Source: Paractinoplanes atraurantiacus
GTDB lineage: Bacteria > Actinomycetota > Actinomycetes > Mycobacteriales > Micromonosporaceae
NCBI RefSeq assembly: GCF_900215205.1
Contig: NZ_OBDY01000002.1
Coordinates: 453,867-517,866, forward strand
DNA length: 64,000 nt
Direction of reading: 5' to 3'
Shown here: positions 40,704 through 49,109 of the stretch, one piece after another
Position numbering within the stretch: position 1 is the first letter of the stretch
How the letters are laid out: each line of letters starts with the position of its first letter
The notes under the pieces: generated by a model
What the model saw: the letters and a program-made list of their open reading frames with translations, nothing else
Told to the model about the DNA's origin: nothing
The model's database searches: none
Made by a program: the position numbers and the translations under genes

Positions 40704-41657
40704 ATGAGTGGATCCACCCTGCGCCGGTTGCGCGGACGCGCCGGCCTGACGCAGGACGAGCTGGCGCAGCGCAGCGGCATCAGCGTCCGCGCCGTCCGCG
40801 ACATCGAGAGTGGTCGTGTCCGTCAGCCCCGGCCCTCCTCCCTCGACCGGCTGGCCTCGGTCCTGGGCCTGTCCGAGCTCGAGCGCCGCCAGCTGGACGC
40901 GATCGTCGTGGAGCGTGGGCTACGGATCGGGGTGCTCGGCCCGATCACCGCGAGCCGGCTCGGGATCGCCGTCCCACCCGGCCCGCAGGCGCAACGCACC
41001 CTGCTGGGCCTGCTCGCCCTGCGGCGCAACGCGTTCGTGGCGCAGGACGAGGTCGTCGACGTGCTCTGGGGCGGCCGGCCGCCGAAAAGCTGTCTGAGCC
41101 AGGTGCAGGCCATGGCGGGGCGGTTGCGCCGGATCACCGAGCCGGACGCGGACCTGCGCCGGCTCCCCGGTGGGTATCGGCTGGAGATCGATGACGACGC
41201 CGTCGACGCGGGCCGGTTCGCCCGGCTCTCGGCGCGAGCGCGAGCCATCGGCGCCGGTCACGAAGCGGTCGAACTGTGGAGCGAGGCGCTCGCCGGCTGG
41301 CGGGGCCCGGTCGTGGCCGACGCCCACGAGCGGCTCCGGCACCATCCGGCCACGACGGAACTGGCCCGGGCACGAGTGTCCGCGGTCCTCGCCTACGCGG
41401 ACGGGGCCGCCCGCGCCGGCCGGCCGGAGACAGCCATCCGCCAGCTCCAGGAGACCGCCGTCGCCGAGCTTCACCACGAGGGTCTGCACGCCCGTCTCAT
41501 CCTCGCGCTCGCCGCCGCGGGCGACCGCGCCGGCGCCCTGCGGCAGTTCGAAGCGATCCGCGGACGGCTCGCCGAGGACTTCGGCCTCGAGCCCGGCGAG
41601 CAGCTGCTGCGGGCGCGCCGCTTCGTGCTGGTGATGCACCAGCGGTCGGTAGCGTAG
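40704..41657 (+). CDS. SARP-family regulator with N-terminal XRE HTH
   Basis: A 317-residue regulator. The ATG at 40704 follows GGGAG; a GTG at 40680 is less well supported. Residues 4-60 form an XRE helix-turn-helix (LTQDELAQRSGISVRAVRDI). Next comes an OmpR-like DNA-binding domain (IGVLGPITASRLG ... AFVAQDEVVDVLWGGRPP) and a BTAD helical domain ending GLEPGEQLLRARR. SARPs usually activate secondary metabolism genes; fusion of an XRE domain to a SARP is a known but uncommon form. It is divergent from the giant protease and immediately precedes the unknown gene at 41663, its likely co-transcribed neighbour. Confidence 0.88.
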   Translation: MSGSTLRRLRGRAGLTQDELAQRSGISVRAVRDIESGRVRQPRPSSLDRLASVLGLSELERRQLDAIVVERGLRIGVLGPITASRLGIAVPPGPQAQRTLLGLLALRRNAFVAQDEVVDVLWGGRPPKSCLSQVQAMAGRLRRITEPDADLRRLPGGYRLEIDDDAVDAGRFARLSARARAIGAGHEAVELWSEALAGWRGPVVADAHERLRHHPATTELARARVSAVLAYADGAARAGRPETAIRQLQETAVAELHHEGLHARLILALAAAGDRAGALRQFEAIRGRLAEDFGLEPGEQLLRARRFVLVMHQRSVA

Positions 41658-41662
41658 GTCTC

Positions 41663-42976
41663 GTGGAGCTTCTTCCCGTTCGCTTCCCGCCCGGCGCCGG
41701 CCTGCTCTGGAAGCTCACCCCGGCCCCGGAGCAGGACGAGGCGGTCAGTGCGTTCCTGGCCGGATTCCGGGGGCTCGCTGACCCGGCCGAGCAGGCGGCC
41801 GTACGAGCGACGCTGTCGCCGGCCGAGATCGGTGTGCTGCTCACGTACGGCCGCCGGCGCCTGATCGACGACGCCCCGCATCTCGCCGGTGCCCTGGACG
41901 CCCTCTTCCTGATCGACGCCGCCCGGCCGGGCCTGCCCCGCGCCGACATCGAGGTCACCGCGGCGCTGGCCCTGAGCGTCACCGGCGCCGCGGAACGGGA
42001 GAGGGCGCCGGCGGGCGCCGTCGAGCACGCCGCCGCCATGGCCACACGAAGTCCGCAGTACCGGATCGTCGAAGCGGCGGGCGGCCGGCGCATTCTTCAC
42101 GACCTGCACCCGGACCGGCCCTGTACGGCCCACGAGGCCGAGCGCGCTGTCGAGCTCGCGGAACTGGCCGAGTTCAAGGGCTACCGCGTGGACAGCATCA
42201 CCGTCAAGGACGACTGGCCGGAGCGGCTGCACGACGCCGTCTTCGAAAGGCAGGACGAGGCGCTGGGCGGTGCGCTGCTCGGCATCGCCCAGTGCAGCCG
42301 CGTCCAGGCCGGGCCGCGGCCCGAGGGCCGGCCGGGCCGGTTGACCGCCTACCTGCTGCGGGCCGCGTCGCCGGAGGACGCCGCGCTGCTGGCCGCCGCC
42401 GCGAACGGTTTGTCCACCCACGATGCTCCGGTTCTCGGGCGCAGCTTCGATCTGATCTGCGTCGTTCTGCTCTCCGACGGTTCGGACTCCCTGCACAGCT
42501 ACGAGTTCGTTCTCCGCGCGCTGCGGGAGGGCCCGGCGTTCGCCGGCCGGCGGTGGCCGGCGGGGGATCGCGGGCCGGTCCCGGCCGACGGCGACCAGCA
42601 CACCATGCTGGTCATGGACGTGCAGTACGACCACGACCAGCCGGTGCATCACTGGTGGCTGGCCGGCCCGCCGCCGCAGGGCACCCACCCGGACCCGGAG
42701 GGCGCGTGGCAGGCCCTCGTCGAGGCCGGCGACCCGTTCCGGGGTTACACCATGAGCACCATGGAGTACCACGGTCCGGAACGGGCGACGGTGCGCGGCT
42801 TCTGGCGCGGCCGTTGGGTGGAGCACCGGTTCGGCCGGCACGAGGGCGCGGCCGCCGCTGAGTGGAAGACGCTGAAACCCTTCCTCGAGCCCGGGCTCAC
42901 CCGGCGCCCGCGTCCAGAGACTGGCGTACGTGGTGCCGGGCCCGATGAACCTGGGAGCGGGCCGCGCCGACCGTGA
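41663..42976 (+). CDS. Unknown 437-residue protein
   Basis: The GTG at 41663 lies 6 bp after the SARP stop; no good ribosome-binding site is seen, so translation may be coupled. No family recognised. The first 150 residues are helical (SPAEIGVLLTYGRRRLIDDA) and the rest mixed alpha/beta (TMLVMDVQYDHDQPVHHWWL; GFWRGRWVEHRF). No signal peptide or membrane segment. The 3' end beyond about 42900 overlaps a sigma-factor remnant on the other strand, so the last 25 residues (Arg/Pro-rich) may be an extension acquired by loss of a stop. Confidence 0.7.
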   Translation: MELLPVRFPPGAGLLWKLTPAPEQDEAVSAFLAGFRGLADPAEQAAVRATLSPAEIGVLLTYGRRRLIDDAPHLAGALDALFLIDAARPGLPRADIEVTAALALSVTGAAERERAPAGAVEHAAAMATRSPQYRIVEAAGGRRILHDLHPDRPCTAHEAERAVELAELAEFKGYRVDSITVKDDWPERLHDAVFERQDEALGGALLGIAQCSRVQAGPRPEGRPGRLTAYLLRAASPEDAALLAAAANGLSTHDAPVLGRSFDLICVVLLSDGSDSLHSYEFVLRALREGPAFAGRRWPAGDRGPVPADGDQHTMLVMDVQYDHDQPVHHWWLAGPPPQGTHPDPEGAWQALVEAGDPFRGYTMSTMEYHGPERATVRGFWRGRWVEHRFGRHEGAAAAEWKTLKPFLEPGLTRRPRPETGVRGAGPDEPGSGPRRP

Positions 42977-43063
42977 CGCCCAGCTGGTCGGCGATCACGC
43001 TCGTCGTCCGCGGGTCGGGGCGGTCAGCAGGAGCGTGGCGGTGGTCGGGGGCAGAACGCGCAT
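42897..43063 (-). pseudogene. Remnant of a sigma factor or HTH regulator (C-terminal end)
   Basis: On the minus strand, two frames together give MRVLPPTTATLLLTA, then DPRTTSVIADQLGVTVGAAR and SQVHRARHHVRQSL. The second part is a sigma-70 region 4-like helix-turn-helix. A one-base shift near 43010 separates them, and nothing of regions 2-3 is seen upstream. It overlaps the end of the gene at 41663. Rest of the gap up to 43217: promoter of the next gene only. Confidence 0.5.
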
Positions 43064-43217
43064 GAGATGGATCCTTGCGGGATCGACGCTGTCCTCCTGT
43101 TCGATGCCGCTTGCGTTCCCGGCATTCGACGCCCGGCGCGACCAATTCTGTCGCGTCTAGTTTCTCTCCATGCCGGAGCCCTACCTTGTGTGGACGATTT
43201 CGGCAAAGGGGAGAGCG

Positions 43218-43661
43218 ATGAGTAAAACAGTCATTCTGCGGGGTCTGGTCGGGGCCGCGTCGGCGGTCGCCGGTGCTGTGGCGCTTCTGCCAGGAGCGGC
43301 CCAGGCGGCCTACGTCTGCCCAGCGAATGCGTTCTGCATGTACAAGAACCTCAACGCGACGGGCACCGTCTCCGTTCAAGCTGCTCTGAACACGGGCGCC
43401 TCCGGCTACCTCGAGGATTTCCGGAACAGCCACTACAGCAACGGCGAGAGCCTCGAGAACTCGGTCTCGTCCGTGGTGAACAACACCGGCGGCTTCGTCT
43501 ACCTGTACGACGAGTGGAAGCGGCAAGGCACGTGGGTCGTGATCTATCCGCATAGCGGAACCACGAACCTCGACAATGCCACAATCTTCCCGCCGGACGG
43601 CAACCCCTACAAGGGGAACTACAACGACCGGCTGACCTCGGCCTGGATCGTCTACCGGTAG
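43218..43661 (+). CDS. Secreted small protein, peptidase inhibitor I36-like (1)
   Basis: A 147-residue protein from the ATG at 43218, with AAAGGGGAGAG upstream. It has a signal peptide (ILRGLVGAASAVAGAVALLP, cleavage after GAAQA) and a mature part starting AYVCPANAFCMYKNLNATGT, with two Cys and the ENSVSSVVNNTG segment typical of the I36/beta-gamma-crystallin-like family. Members are secreted by actinomycetes; one founding member inhibits a metalloprotease. It is one of four copies in the window. Confidence 0.85.
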   Translation: MSKTVILRGLVGAASAVAGAVALLPGAAQAAYVCPANAFCMYKNLNATGTVSVQAALNTGASGYLEDFRNSHYSNGESLENSVSSVVNNTGGFVYLYDEWKRQGTWVVIYPHSGTTNLDNATIFPPDGNPYKGNYNDRLTSAWIVYR

Positions 43662-43731
43662 AGGCCCGGGCTGACAAAAGCCAGATCGCGTCTTTACCGG
43701 ACGCTTACAAGGGCTGCCTAGCGTCGGCGCC

Positions 43732-44997
43732 ATGGATGACCGTCGTCAGATGTCGCATCTGCTCCGCCGGCTCACGTTCGGCCCCACGGCGGCCGAAGTG
43801 GACGCGGCGACGCGGGCCGGGTTCGACGCCACGCTGGCGTCCCTGCTGCGCCCGGCCGCCGCGGTGACCGCCGTCGACCTGGGCGCCGACCCGGTGGCGA
43901 AGCTCGCCACCGGCGCCACCCGCGAGCAGCGGCAGGAGGCCCGCAAGCAGCAGCGCGATCAGGTCGCGACGGCGGTCCGGTGGTGGCTGGGGCGGCTCGC
44001 CGACGGCGGCGCGGCCGAGAAGCTGACGTTCTTCTGGCACGGGCACTGGGCCACCAGCGTCCGCAAGGTGCGCTCGGCCCAGCTCATGCTGGGCCAGCAG
44101 GCGACCCTGCGACGCTACGGCGCCGGCGACACCGGGCCGCTGGTCCGGGCGATGCTGCGCGATCCCGCCCTCATCATCTGGTTGGACGGGCAGAAGAACA
44201 CCCGCAAGGCGCCCAACGAGAACCTCGCCCGGGAAGTCATGGAGCTGTTCACCCTCGGCCTGGGGGCGTACTCGGAGGCGGACGTGAAGGCCGCGGCCCG
44301 GGTGCTGACCGGCTGGCAGGTCGACCGTGCCACCGGCGCCGCGCGCCTGGCCGCGAAGCGGCACGACGACCGGCCCGTCACCCTGCTCGGCCGGACCGGG
44401 ACGTTCGACCTCGACTCGTACGCCGATGCCCTGGTCCGCAACCCGGCGCATGTGCCGTTCCTGGCCGGGCGGCTCTGGTCACGCTACGCCTCGGACACCG
44501 TGCCCGTGCCGTCCTCGGTCGCGGCCGCCGGGCGCAACACGACCGCGCTGATCGCGGCGATGTGCCGGGCCCCGGAGTTCCCGGTCACCGCCGGCACGCT
44601 GGTCAAGCAGCCGGTCGAGTGGCTGGTCGGCGCGACACGCCAGCTCGGCCTGCGCATCGGTGCGCTGGAGACCGCCCAGCAGCAGCGCTTGGTGGGCGCG
44701 TTGCGGGCGCTCGGCCAGGTGCCGCTGTCGCCGCCGTCGGTGGGCGGCTGGCCGGCGGGCACGGCCTGGCTCACCACGTCGTCGGCCATGGCCCGGCTCA
44801 AGGCCGGTCAGCAGCTCGCCGCCCTGGCGCCGGCCGCGGTGGAACGTCTCACCGGCGCCGATCGGGTCGAGGCGCTGGCCTCGCTGCTGGTCGTGGACGC
44901 CTGGACCGACCGCACGAGGGCCGCGCTGAGCGGCGTCAAGGATCCGCGCCGGCTGCTCGCGCTGGGGCTGGCCAGCCCCGAGTACGCCGTCCACTGA
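43732..44997 (+). CDS. DUF1800 family protein
   Basis: A 421-residue protein with the DUF1800 signatures: SHLLRRLTFGPTAAEVDAA at the start, TFFWHGHWATS, QKNTRKAPNENLAREVMELF and FTLGLGAYSEADVKAAARVL in the middle, and a final SPEYAVH. The function of the family is not established; its genes almost always precede a DUF1501 gene, as here (19 bp gap). No signal peptide is evident. ATG at 43732 lacks a strong ribosome-binding site. Confidence 0.93.
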   Translation: MDDRRQMSHLLRRLTFGPTAAEVDAATRAGFDATLASLLRPAAAVTAVDLGADPVAKLATGATREQRQEARKQQRDQVATAVRWWLGRLADGGAAEKLTFFWHGHWATSVRKVRSAQLMLGQQATLRRYGAGDTGPLVRAMLRDPALIIWLDGQKNTRKAPNENLAREVMELFTLGLGAYSEADVKAAARVLTGWQVDRATGAARLAAKRHDDRPVTLLGRTGTFDLDSYADALVRNPAHVPFLAGRLWSRYASDTVPVPSSVAAAGRNTTALIAAMCRAPEFPVTAGTLVKQPVEWLVGATRQLGLRIGALETAQQQRLVGALRALGQVPLSPPSVGGWPAGTAWLTTSSAMARLKAGQQLAALAPAAVERLTGADRVEALASLLVVDAWTDRTRAALSGVKDPRRLLALGLASPEYAVH

Positions 44998-45016
44998 ACG
45001 TCAGGAGATTACGGAC

Positions 45017-46243
45017 ATGGACAGCATCACCCGGCGCCGGTTCCTCGTCGCCAGCGGTGTCACCGGCGCCGCCGCCCTGGCGGCGGGGGCCACTGCCTTC
45101 GGCCTGCGCGACATCCTCGCCACCGCCGGCGACCGCGATCCGGGGGCGGGGACCCTCGTCCTGATCACGCTTTACGGTGGCAACGACGGGCTCAACACCG
45201 TCGTCCCGTACGGCGATCCGGCTTACGCGGCGGCCCGCCCCGGCATGACGTACGAGCCGGAAGCTCTTTTGAAGTTGGACGACGGCTTCGCTCTCAACCC
45301 CGGCCTGCGCGGTCTGCACCAGCTTTACCACGACGGACGGATGGCGGTGGTACGCGGCGTCGGCTACCCGAAGCCCAACCGCAGCCACTTCCAGTCGATG
45401 GACATCTGGCAGAGCGCGCAACCCGGCCGTCCCGGCACCACTGGCTGGCTCGGCCGCTGGCTGGACACGGCGGGCGGTGACCCGCGCCTGGCCGTGTCGT
45501 TCGAGCCCGTGCTGCCCCCGCTGCTGGCCGGCGCCACCTCGGCCGGCGCGACGGTGCCCGGTGGTGTGCTGTCCCTGCCGGGCGGCGTGGACCCGGCCGT
45601 GGTCGCCAGGCTCGGCACCGCCGCGTCCGGCGAGCCACCGGCTCAGGCCCGGGCCGCCGCCTGCTTCGCCGATCTGATGCGCATCCAGGACCTGATGAAA
45701 CAGATCCGCGAGGGCGCAGCCGAGGACGACACCGACGAGGGCGAACCGCCGGCCACCGCCACCGGCGGCGCCGCCCCGCCGCTGGACCAGCAGTTGGCGC
45801 TGGTCGCCCGGTCCATCGAGGCCGGCGCGGCGACACGTGTCTACTCCGTGTCGATGGGCGGCTTCGACCTGCACGCCGACGGCAAGGACGCGCAACAGTC
45901 GCAGCTGGCCAAGCTCGACGAGCCCTTGGCCGCCTTCACGCGGCGGATGGCCGGCCAGGGGGTCGTGGTCGCCGTCTACTCCGAGTTCGGCCGCCGGGTC
46001 CACGCCAACGCCTCCGACGGCACCGACCACGGCACCGCCTCCGACGTCCTGCTGCTCGGCGACGGGGTGCAAGGCGGCCTGCACGGCGAGCCGCCCAGCC
46101 TGACCGACCTCGACGACGGCGACCTCAAATACACCGTGGACTTCCGCGATGTGTACGCCACCCTGCTGACCGGCGTGCTCGGCGCGGATCCGCGGCGCGT
46201 CCTCGACGGCTGGACCGGGCACCTCCCCGGCGTGCTGGGCTGA
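45017..46243 (+). CDS. DUF1501 family protein, Tat-exported
   Basis: A 408-residue protein starting with a twin-arginine signal (TRRRFLVASGVTGAAALAAG). DUF1501 features follow: LVLITLYGGNDGLNTVVPYG, SHFQSMDIWQSAQP, and near the end VVAVYSEFGRRVHANASDG with TDHGTASDVLLLG, an alkaline-phosphatase-like metal site pattern. Together with the DUF1800 protein it forms a conserved pair of unknown function, presumably outside the membrane. RBS GGAGATTACGG precedes ATG. Confidence 0.93.
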   Translation: MDSITRRRFLVASGVTGAAALAAGATAFGLRDILATAGDRDPGAGTLVLITLYGGNDGLNTVVPYGDPAYAAARPGMTYEPEALLKLDDGFALNPGLRGLHQLYHDGRMAVVRGVGYPKPNRSHFQSMDIWQSAQPGRPGTTGWLGRWLDTAGGDPRLAVSFEPVLPPLLAGATSAGATVPGGVLSLPGGVDPAVVARLGTAASGEPPAQARAAACFADLMRIQDLMKQIREGAAEDDTDEGEPPATATGGAAPPLDQQLALVARSIEAGAATRVYSVSMGGFDLHADGKDAQQSQLAKLDEPLAAFTRRMAGQGVVVAVYSEFGRRVHANASDGTDHGTASDVLLLGDGVQGGLHGEPPSLTDLDDGDLKYTVDFRDVYATLLTGVLGADPRRVLDGWTGHLPGVLG

Positions 46244-46248
46244 TCGAG

Positions 46249-46785
46249 TCAGGTCAGGGCGGCCGCGCCGAAGGACACGGAGAACCGTTTGCACCAAATG
46301 CTGACGCTGCGGAAGTCGTCCGGGTCGACGGAGGCGGGCAGACGGTAGACCTGGTTGCCGTGATTGCCCTTGAGCCGGCCCAGCTCCGCGTAGGCGCCGT
46401 CGTCGAAGACGCGCCAGCCGTCGGCGCCCGTGCGCACCGCCCGGTCGGACAGCCACACCCGCAGGTCGGGGCCGTCGGAGGTGTCGAGGCCGATCAGCTC
46501 GAGTTGGTGGCGGCCGTCCGCGGTGCGCACCACCCGGGCAATGCCGGTGGTGTCGTGCTCATGAGTGACGAAGGTGCCCTGCTTGAGCACCGTTGTGGCC
46601 GGTACCGGAGCACTCGACAGGGGAGCACTCGGTACGGGCGCAGCCGGGGTGGACAGCGCGTCGGTCACGGTCGTGTCGGTGAACAGCCGCCACGGCTGGA
46701 ACCAGTACAGGGCCCCGGCGCCGCCGATGCCGAACAGCGCTACGACGGTCCAGGTGAGGGGCTTCGAGAGCCGTCTGCGGATCAC
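46249..46785 (-). CDS. DM13-domain membrane protein
   Basis: A 178-residue protein with an N-terminal membrane anchor (TWTVVALFGIGGAGALYWF), a Ser/Pro/Ala linker and a DM13 domain (TGIARVVRTADGRHQLELIG; GPDLRVWLSD; VYRLPASVDPDDFRSVSIWC; KRFSVSFGAAAL). The single Cys in SIWCKRF is the conserved one. DM13 domains are thought to bind redox cofactors or take part in electron transfer. It ends 6 bp from the convergent DUF1501 gene. Confidence 0.88.
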   Translation of the reverse strand: MIRRRLSKPLTWTVVALFGIGGAGALYWFQPWRLFTDTTVTDALSTPAAPVPSAPLSSAPVPATTVLKQGTFVTHEHDTTGIARVVRTADGRHQLELIGLDTSDGPDLRVWLSDRAVRTGADGWRVFDDGAYAELGRLKGNHGNQVYRLPASVDPDDFRSVSIWCKRFSVSFGAAALT

Positions 46786-46937
46786 AGCTTCGAGCCAACC
46801 CGAGAACGACCGCCCGTGCCAGGTCTCGGTGCTTACCGTTCTCTTACGGGGACATCGTACTTTCGGCTGGCGCTCGGTCGACCAAAAGGATAGGTTAGCG
46901 ACGGCGGCGGGGACCGCTTGTTTTGCAGGAGCACCTG

Positions 46938-47750
46938 ATGAAGGTTTCGGCTGTCTCGGCCCACCGCACCAACCTCGACGTCGATCGCGAGAAAGCCGGT
47001 GCGCTGATCACCGCTTTCGCGTCGGCCCCGGCCGGCGATCCGTTGCGTGAGCGACTACGCCAGAGCGCCATCGAGGCCTGGCTTCCGCTCGCCCAGCACC
47101 TCTCGCGCCGCTACATCGGCCGCGGCGAACCCACCGACGACCTCGTGCAGGTTGCGCTCGTCGGCCTGATCAAGTCCGTCGACCGGTACGACATCACGCA
47201 CGGCGCCGACTTCGCCGCGTTCGCCATCCCCACCATCCTGGGCGAGATCAAACGCCATTTCCGGGACCGGTCGTGGGCCATCCGGGTTCCCCGCCGGCTT
47301 CAGGAGCTGCGGATCGCCATCAGTGCCGCCAACGGCACGCTGACCCACGTTCTCGGGCGGCCGCCGACGGTCGCCGACATCGCCGCGCATCTGGGCGCGA
47401 CCGAGGAAGACGTCCTCGAGGGGCTGGAGGGCGCACGCGCCTACAGCACCACCAGCCTCTCGGCCCCGGCCGGGGACGACGGCTCGCTGGAACTCGGCGA
47501 CACGATCGGCGCCGAGGACCACGGCTTCGCGCTGGCCGAGCTGAAAATCGCGCTCGGGCCGGCGCTGGCCAGCCTGGCCGACCGCGAACAGCGACTTCTG
47601 GCGATGCGGTTCTACGGCAACCGCACCCAGGCCGAGATCGCCGAGCACCTCGGCATCTCGCAGATGCACGTGTCCCGCCTCCTGGCCAAGGCGCTCACCA
47701 AGCTGCGCGTGCTGCTGGACGACGACGGGCACGGTCGGTCGCCTCTTTAA
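46938..47750 (+). CDS. RNA polymerase sigma factor, SigB/SigF type
   Basis: A 270-residue sigma-70 group 3 factor. The ATG at 46938 follows CAGGAG at a good distance. Region 2 is seen in DLVQVALVGLIKSVDRYD and AFAIPTILGEIKRHFRDRSW, region 3 in RVPRRLQELRIAISAANGTL and region 4 in MRFYGNRTQAEIAEHLGISQ. Such factors direct stress, osmotic or developmental genes and are normally held by an anti-sigma factor of RsbW type, but none is nearby. The next gene may be under its control, though I cannot identify its promoter. Confidence 0.95.
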   Translation: MKVSAVSAHRTNLDVDREKAGALITAFASAPAGDPLRERLRQSAIEAWLPLAQHLSRRYIGRGEPTDDLVQVALVGLIKSVDRYDITHGADFAAFAIPTILGEIKRHFRDRSWAIRVPRRLQELRIAISAANGTLTHVLGRPPTVADIAAHLGATEEDVLEGLEGARAYSTTSLSAPAGDDGSLELGDTIGAEDHGFALAELKIALGPALASLADREQRLLAMRFYGNRTQAEIAEHLGISQMHVSRLLAKALTKLRVLLDDDGHGRSPL

Positions 47751-47827
47751 TACGGGTGAAGTGGTTATAAAGAGCATCGCCGTAGATTCTTCGCGCAACC
47801 ATCCAAGAACCGCAGAAAGGATTTGTT

Positions 47828-48262
47828 GTGCGAATCGCGAAACGGGTCGGAGCTTCCTTCGCGGCGTTCGGCGTCGCGCTGGCGGGGATGACGCTGGTGG
47901 CGCCCACGAGCGCGCAGGCGGCCGGCGCCAGTGACTGCAAGTCGGGCCAGATCTGCCTGTTCGAGAACGAGAACTTCACCGGCGGGATCTTCCGTGTCTC
48001 GGGCGGATGCGACAAGGACCTCGGCGACAACTACTTCAGCAGCGGAACCCGGGTGGTGGACCGGACCTCATCGATCATCAACAAAACCGGTTCGGTCGTC
48101 TTCGTGGCCGAGTTCCCTGACCCGTACCGCAAGGCGGGATACGAGCTCGGCGTCCAGGGCAACCACTCATTCGCGAACCTGCGCAGCGTCAAGGTGCTCA
48201 ACTACCGGAACGGCCAGTTCCCGACCATCAACTTCGACAACAACGCGTCAGCCGTCTGCTAG
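47828..48262 (+). CDS. Secreted small protein, peptidase inhibitor I36-like (2)
   Basis: A 144-residue protein with GTG start at 47828 and AGAAAGGA upstream. Signal peptide with cleavage after SAQA (GVALAGMTLVAPTSAQA), then ASDCKSGQICLFENENFTGG, the typical family opening, and DRTSSIINKTGSVVFVAEF. Four Cys residues may form two disulfides. It lies 77 bp after the sigma-factor gene. An AT-rich patch (GGTTATAAAG, about 47762) in between could belong to its promoter. Confidence 0.88.
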   Translation: MRIAKRVGASFAAFGVALAGMTLVAPTSAQAAGASDCKSGQICLFENENFTGGIFRVSGGCDKDLGDNYFSSGTRVVDRTSSIINKTGSVVFVAEFPDPYRKAGYELGVQGNHSFANLRSVKVLNYRNGQFPTINFDNNASAVC

Positions 48263-48268
48263 GTGGTT

Positions 48269-48347
48269 CGGCCGGCGGCACTTCCGTACACACATCGTCA
48301 ACTGCGATCAGTGAAGGTCGCTGACGACGGGGAAGTGCCGCCGGCCG
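48269..48347. promoter_or_regulatory. Long inverted repeat before the DNA glycosylase gene
   Basis: Arms of 17 bp (48269-48285 and 48331-48347) are exact complements, with a 45-nt loop. The structure begins just after the I36 stop at 48262 and ends just before the ribosome-binding site of the gene at 48365. It could terminate the first transcript or regulate the second. Confidence 0.6.
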
Positions 48348-48364
48348 GAGCAGAGGAGCAAACG

Positions 48365-48973
48365 ATGAGTGGAACGCCGTACGACGCCTTGCTGGCGGCC
48401 GATCCGGTTCTGCGCCGTATCGCCCGCACCCACGGGCGGCCGGACCCGTTCCACTGGTCGGCCGGGGGGCGGCGCACGGCGACCAACTTCGGCGCTCTGC
48501 TGCTGCACGTCACGAGCCAGCAGATCTCCACGAACGTGGCCGTGGTGCTGTTCGACCGGCTGGTGGCCGCCGCCGGGCCGGAACTGACGGCCGAGGCCGT
48601 CCAGGGCCTGGGCCCGGACCGGATCCACGCCCTGGGCCTGTCCCACGCCAAGGCGGAGGCGATGGCCGACATCGCCCGCCTCCAGATCAGCGGGGCCATC
48701 GACGTCGAGAACCTCGGCGCCCTCGGCGACGACGAGGTGATCGCCGCGCTGACCGCGGCCCGCGGCGTGGGGCCGTGGACCGCGCAGATGTTCCTGCTGC
48801 ACCAGCTGCGCCGGCCCGACGTCCTGCCGGCGGGCGATCTGGGCATCCGCCACGCGATACAGCGAGCGTGGGAGCAGCCGGCGGTGCCCAGCGTCGACGA
48901 GGCCCGCGAATTCGGCGCCAGGTGGTCGCCGTTCCGCTCGTATGCCGCGGCCCTGCTCTGGGCTTCCTTGTGA
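48365..48973 (+). CDS. DNA-3-methyladenine glycosylase (AlkA type)
   Basis: A 202-residue HhH-GPD glycosylase from ATG at 48365 with AGAGGAGC upstream. The helix-hairpin-helix is TAARGVGPWTAQMFLLHQL and the catalytic Asp is in AGDLGIRHAI; the early HVTSQQIST is also typical. It removes alkylated bases to start base-excision repair. It is on the short side and lacks the N-terminal domain of E. coli AlkA, as in many bacterial homologues. The long inverted repeat just upstream may regulate it. Confidence 0.92.
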   Translation: MSGTPYDALLAADPVLRRIARTHGRPDPFHWSAGGRRTATNFGALLLHVTSQQISTNVAVVLFDRLVAAAGPELTAEAVQGLGPDRIHALGLSHAKAEAMADIARLQISGAIDVENLGALGDDEVIAALTAARGVGPWTAQMFLLHQLRRPDVLPAGDLGIRHAIQRAWEQPAVPSVDEAREFGARWSPFRSYAAALLWASL

Positions 48974-49109
48974 CCCTGTCCGCCGATCATCCATTGAGGA
49001 TCAAGAAAGGCCGGCCCGCCCGCCGAGCAATGTGTCGCAGCGTACAGAACGACCACGCGCCGTAATTCGACCGATGGCAGCGGCTCACCGCCCGCGCACA
49101 GTGAGGACC

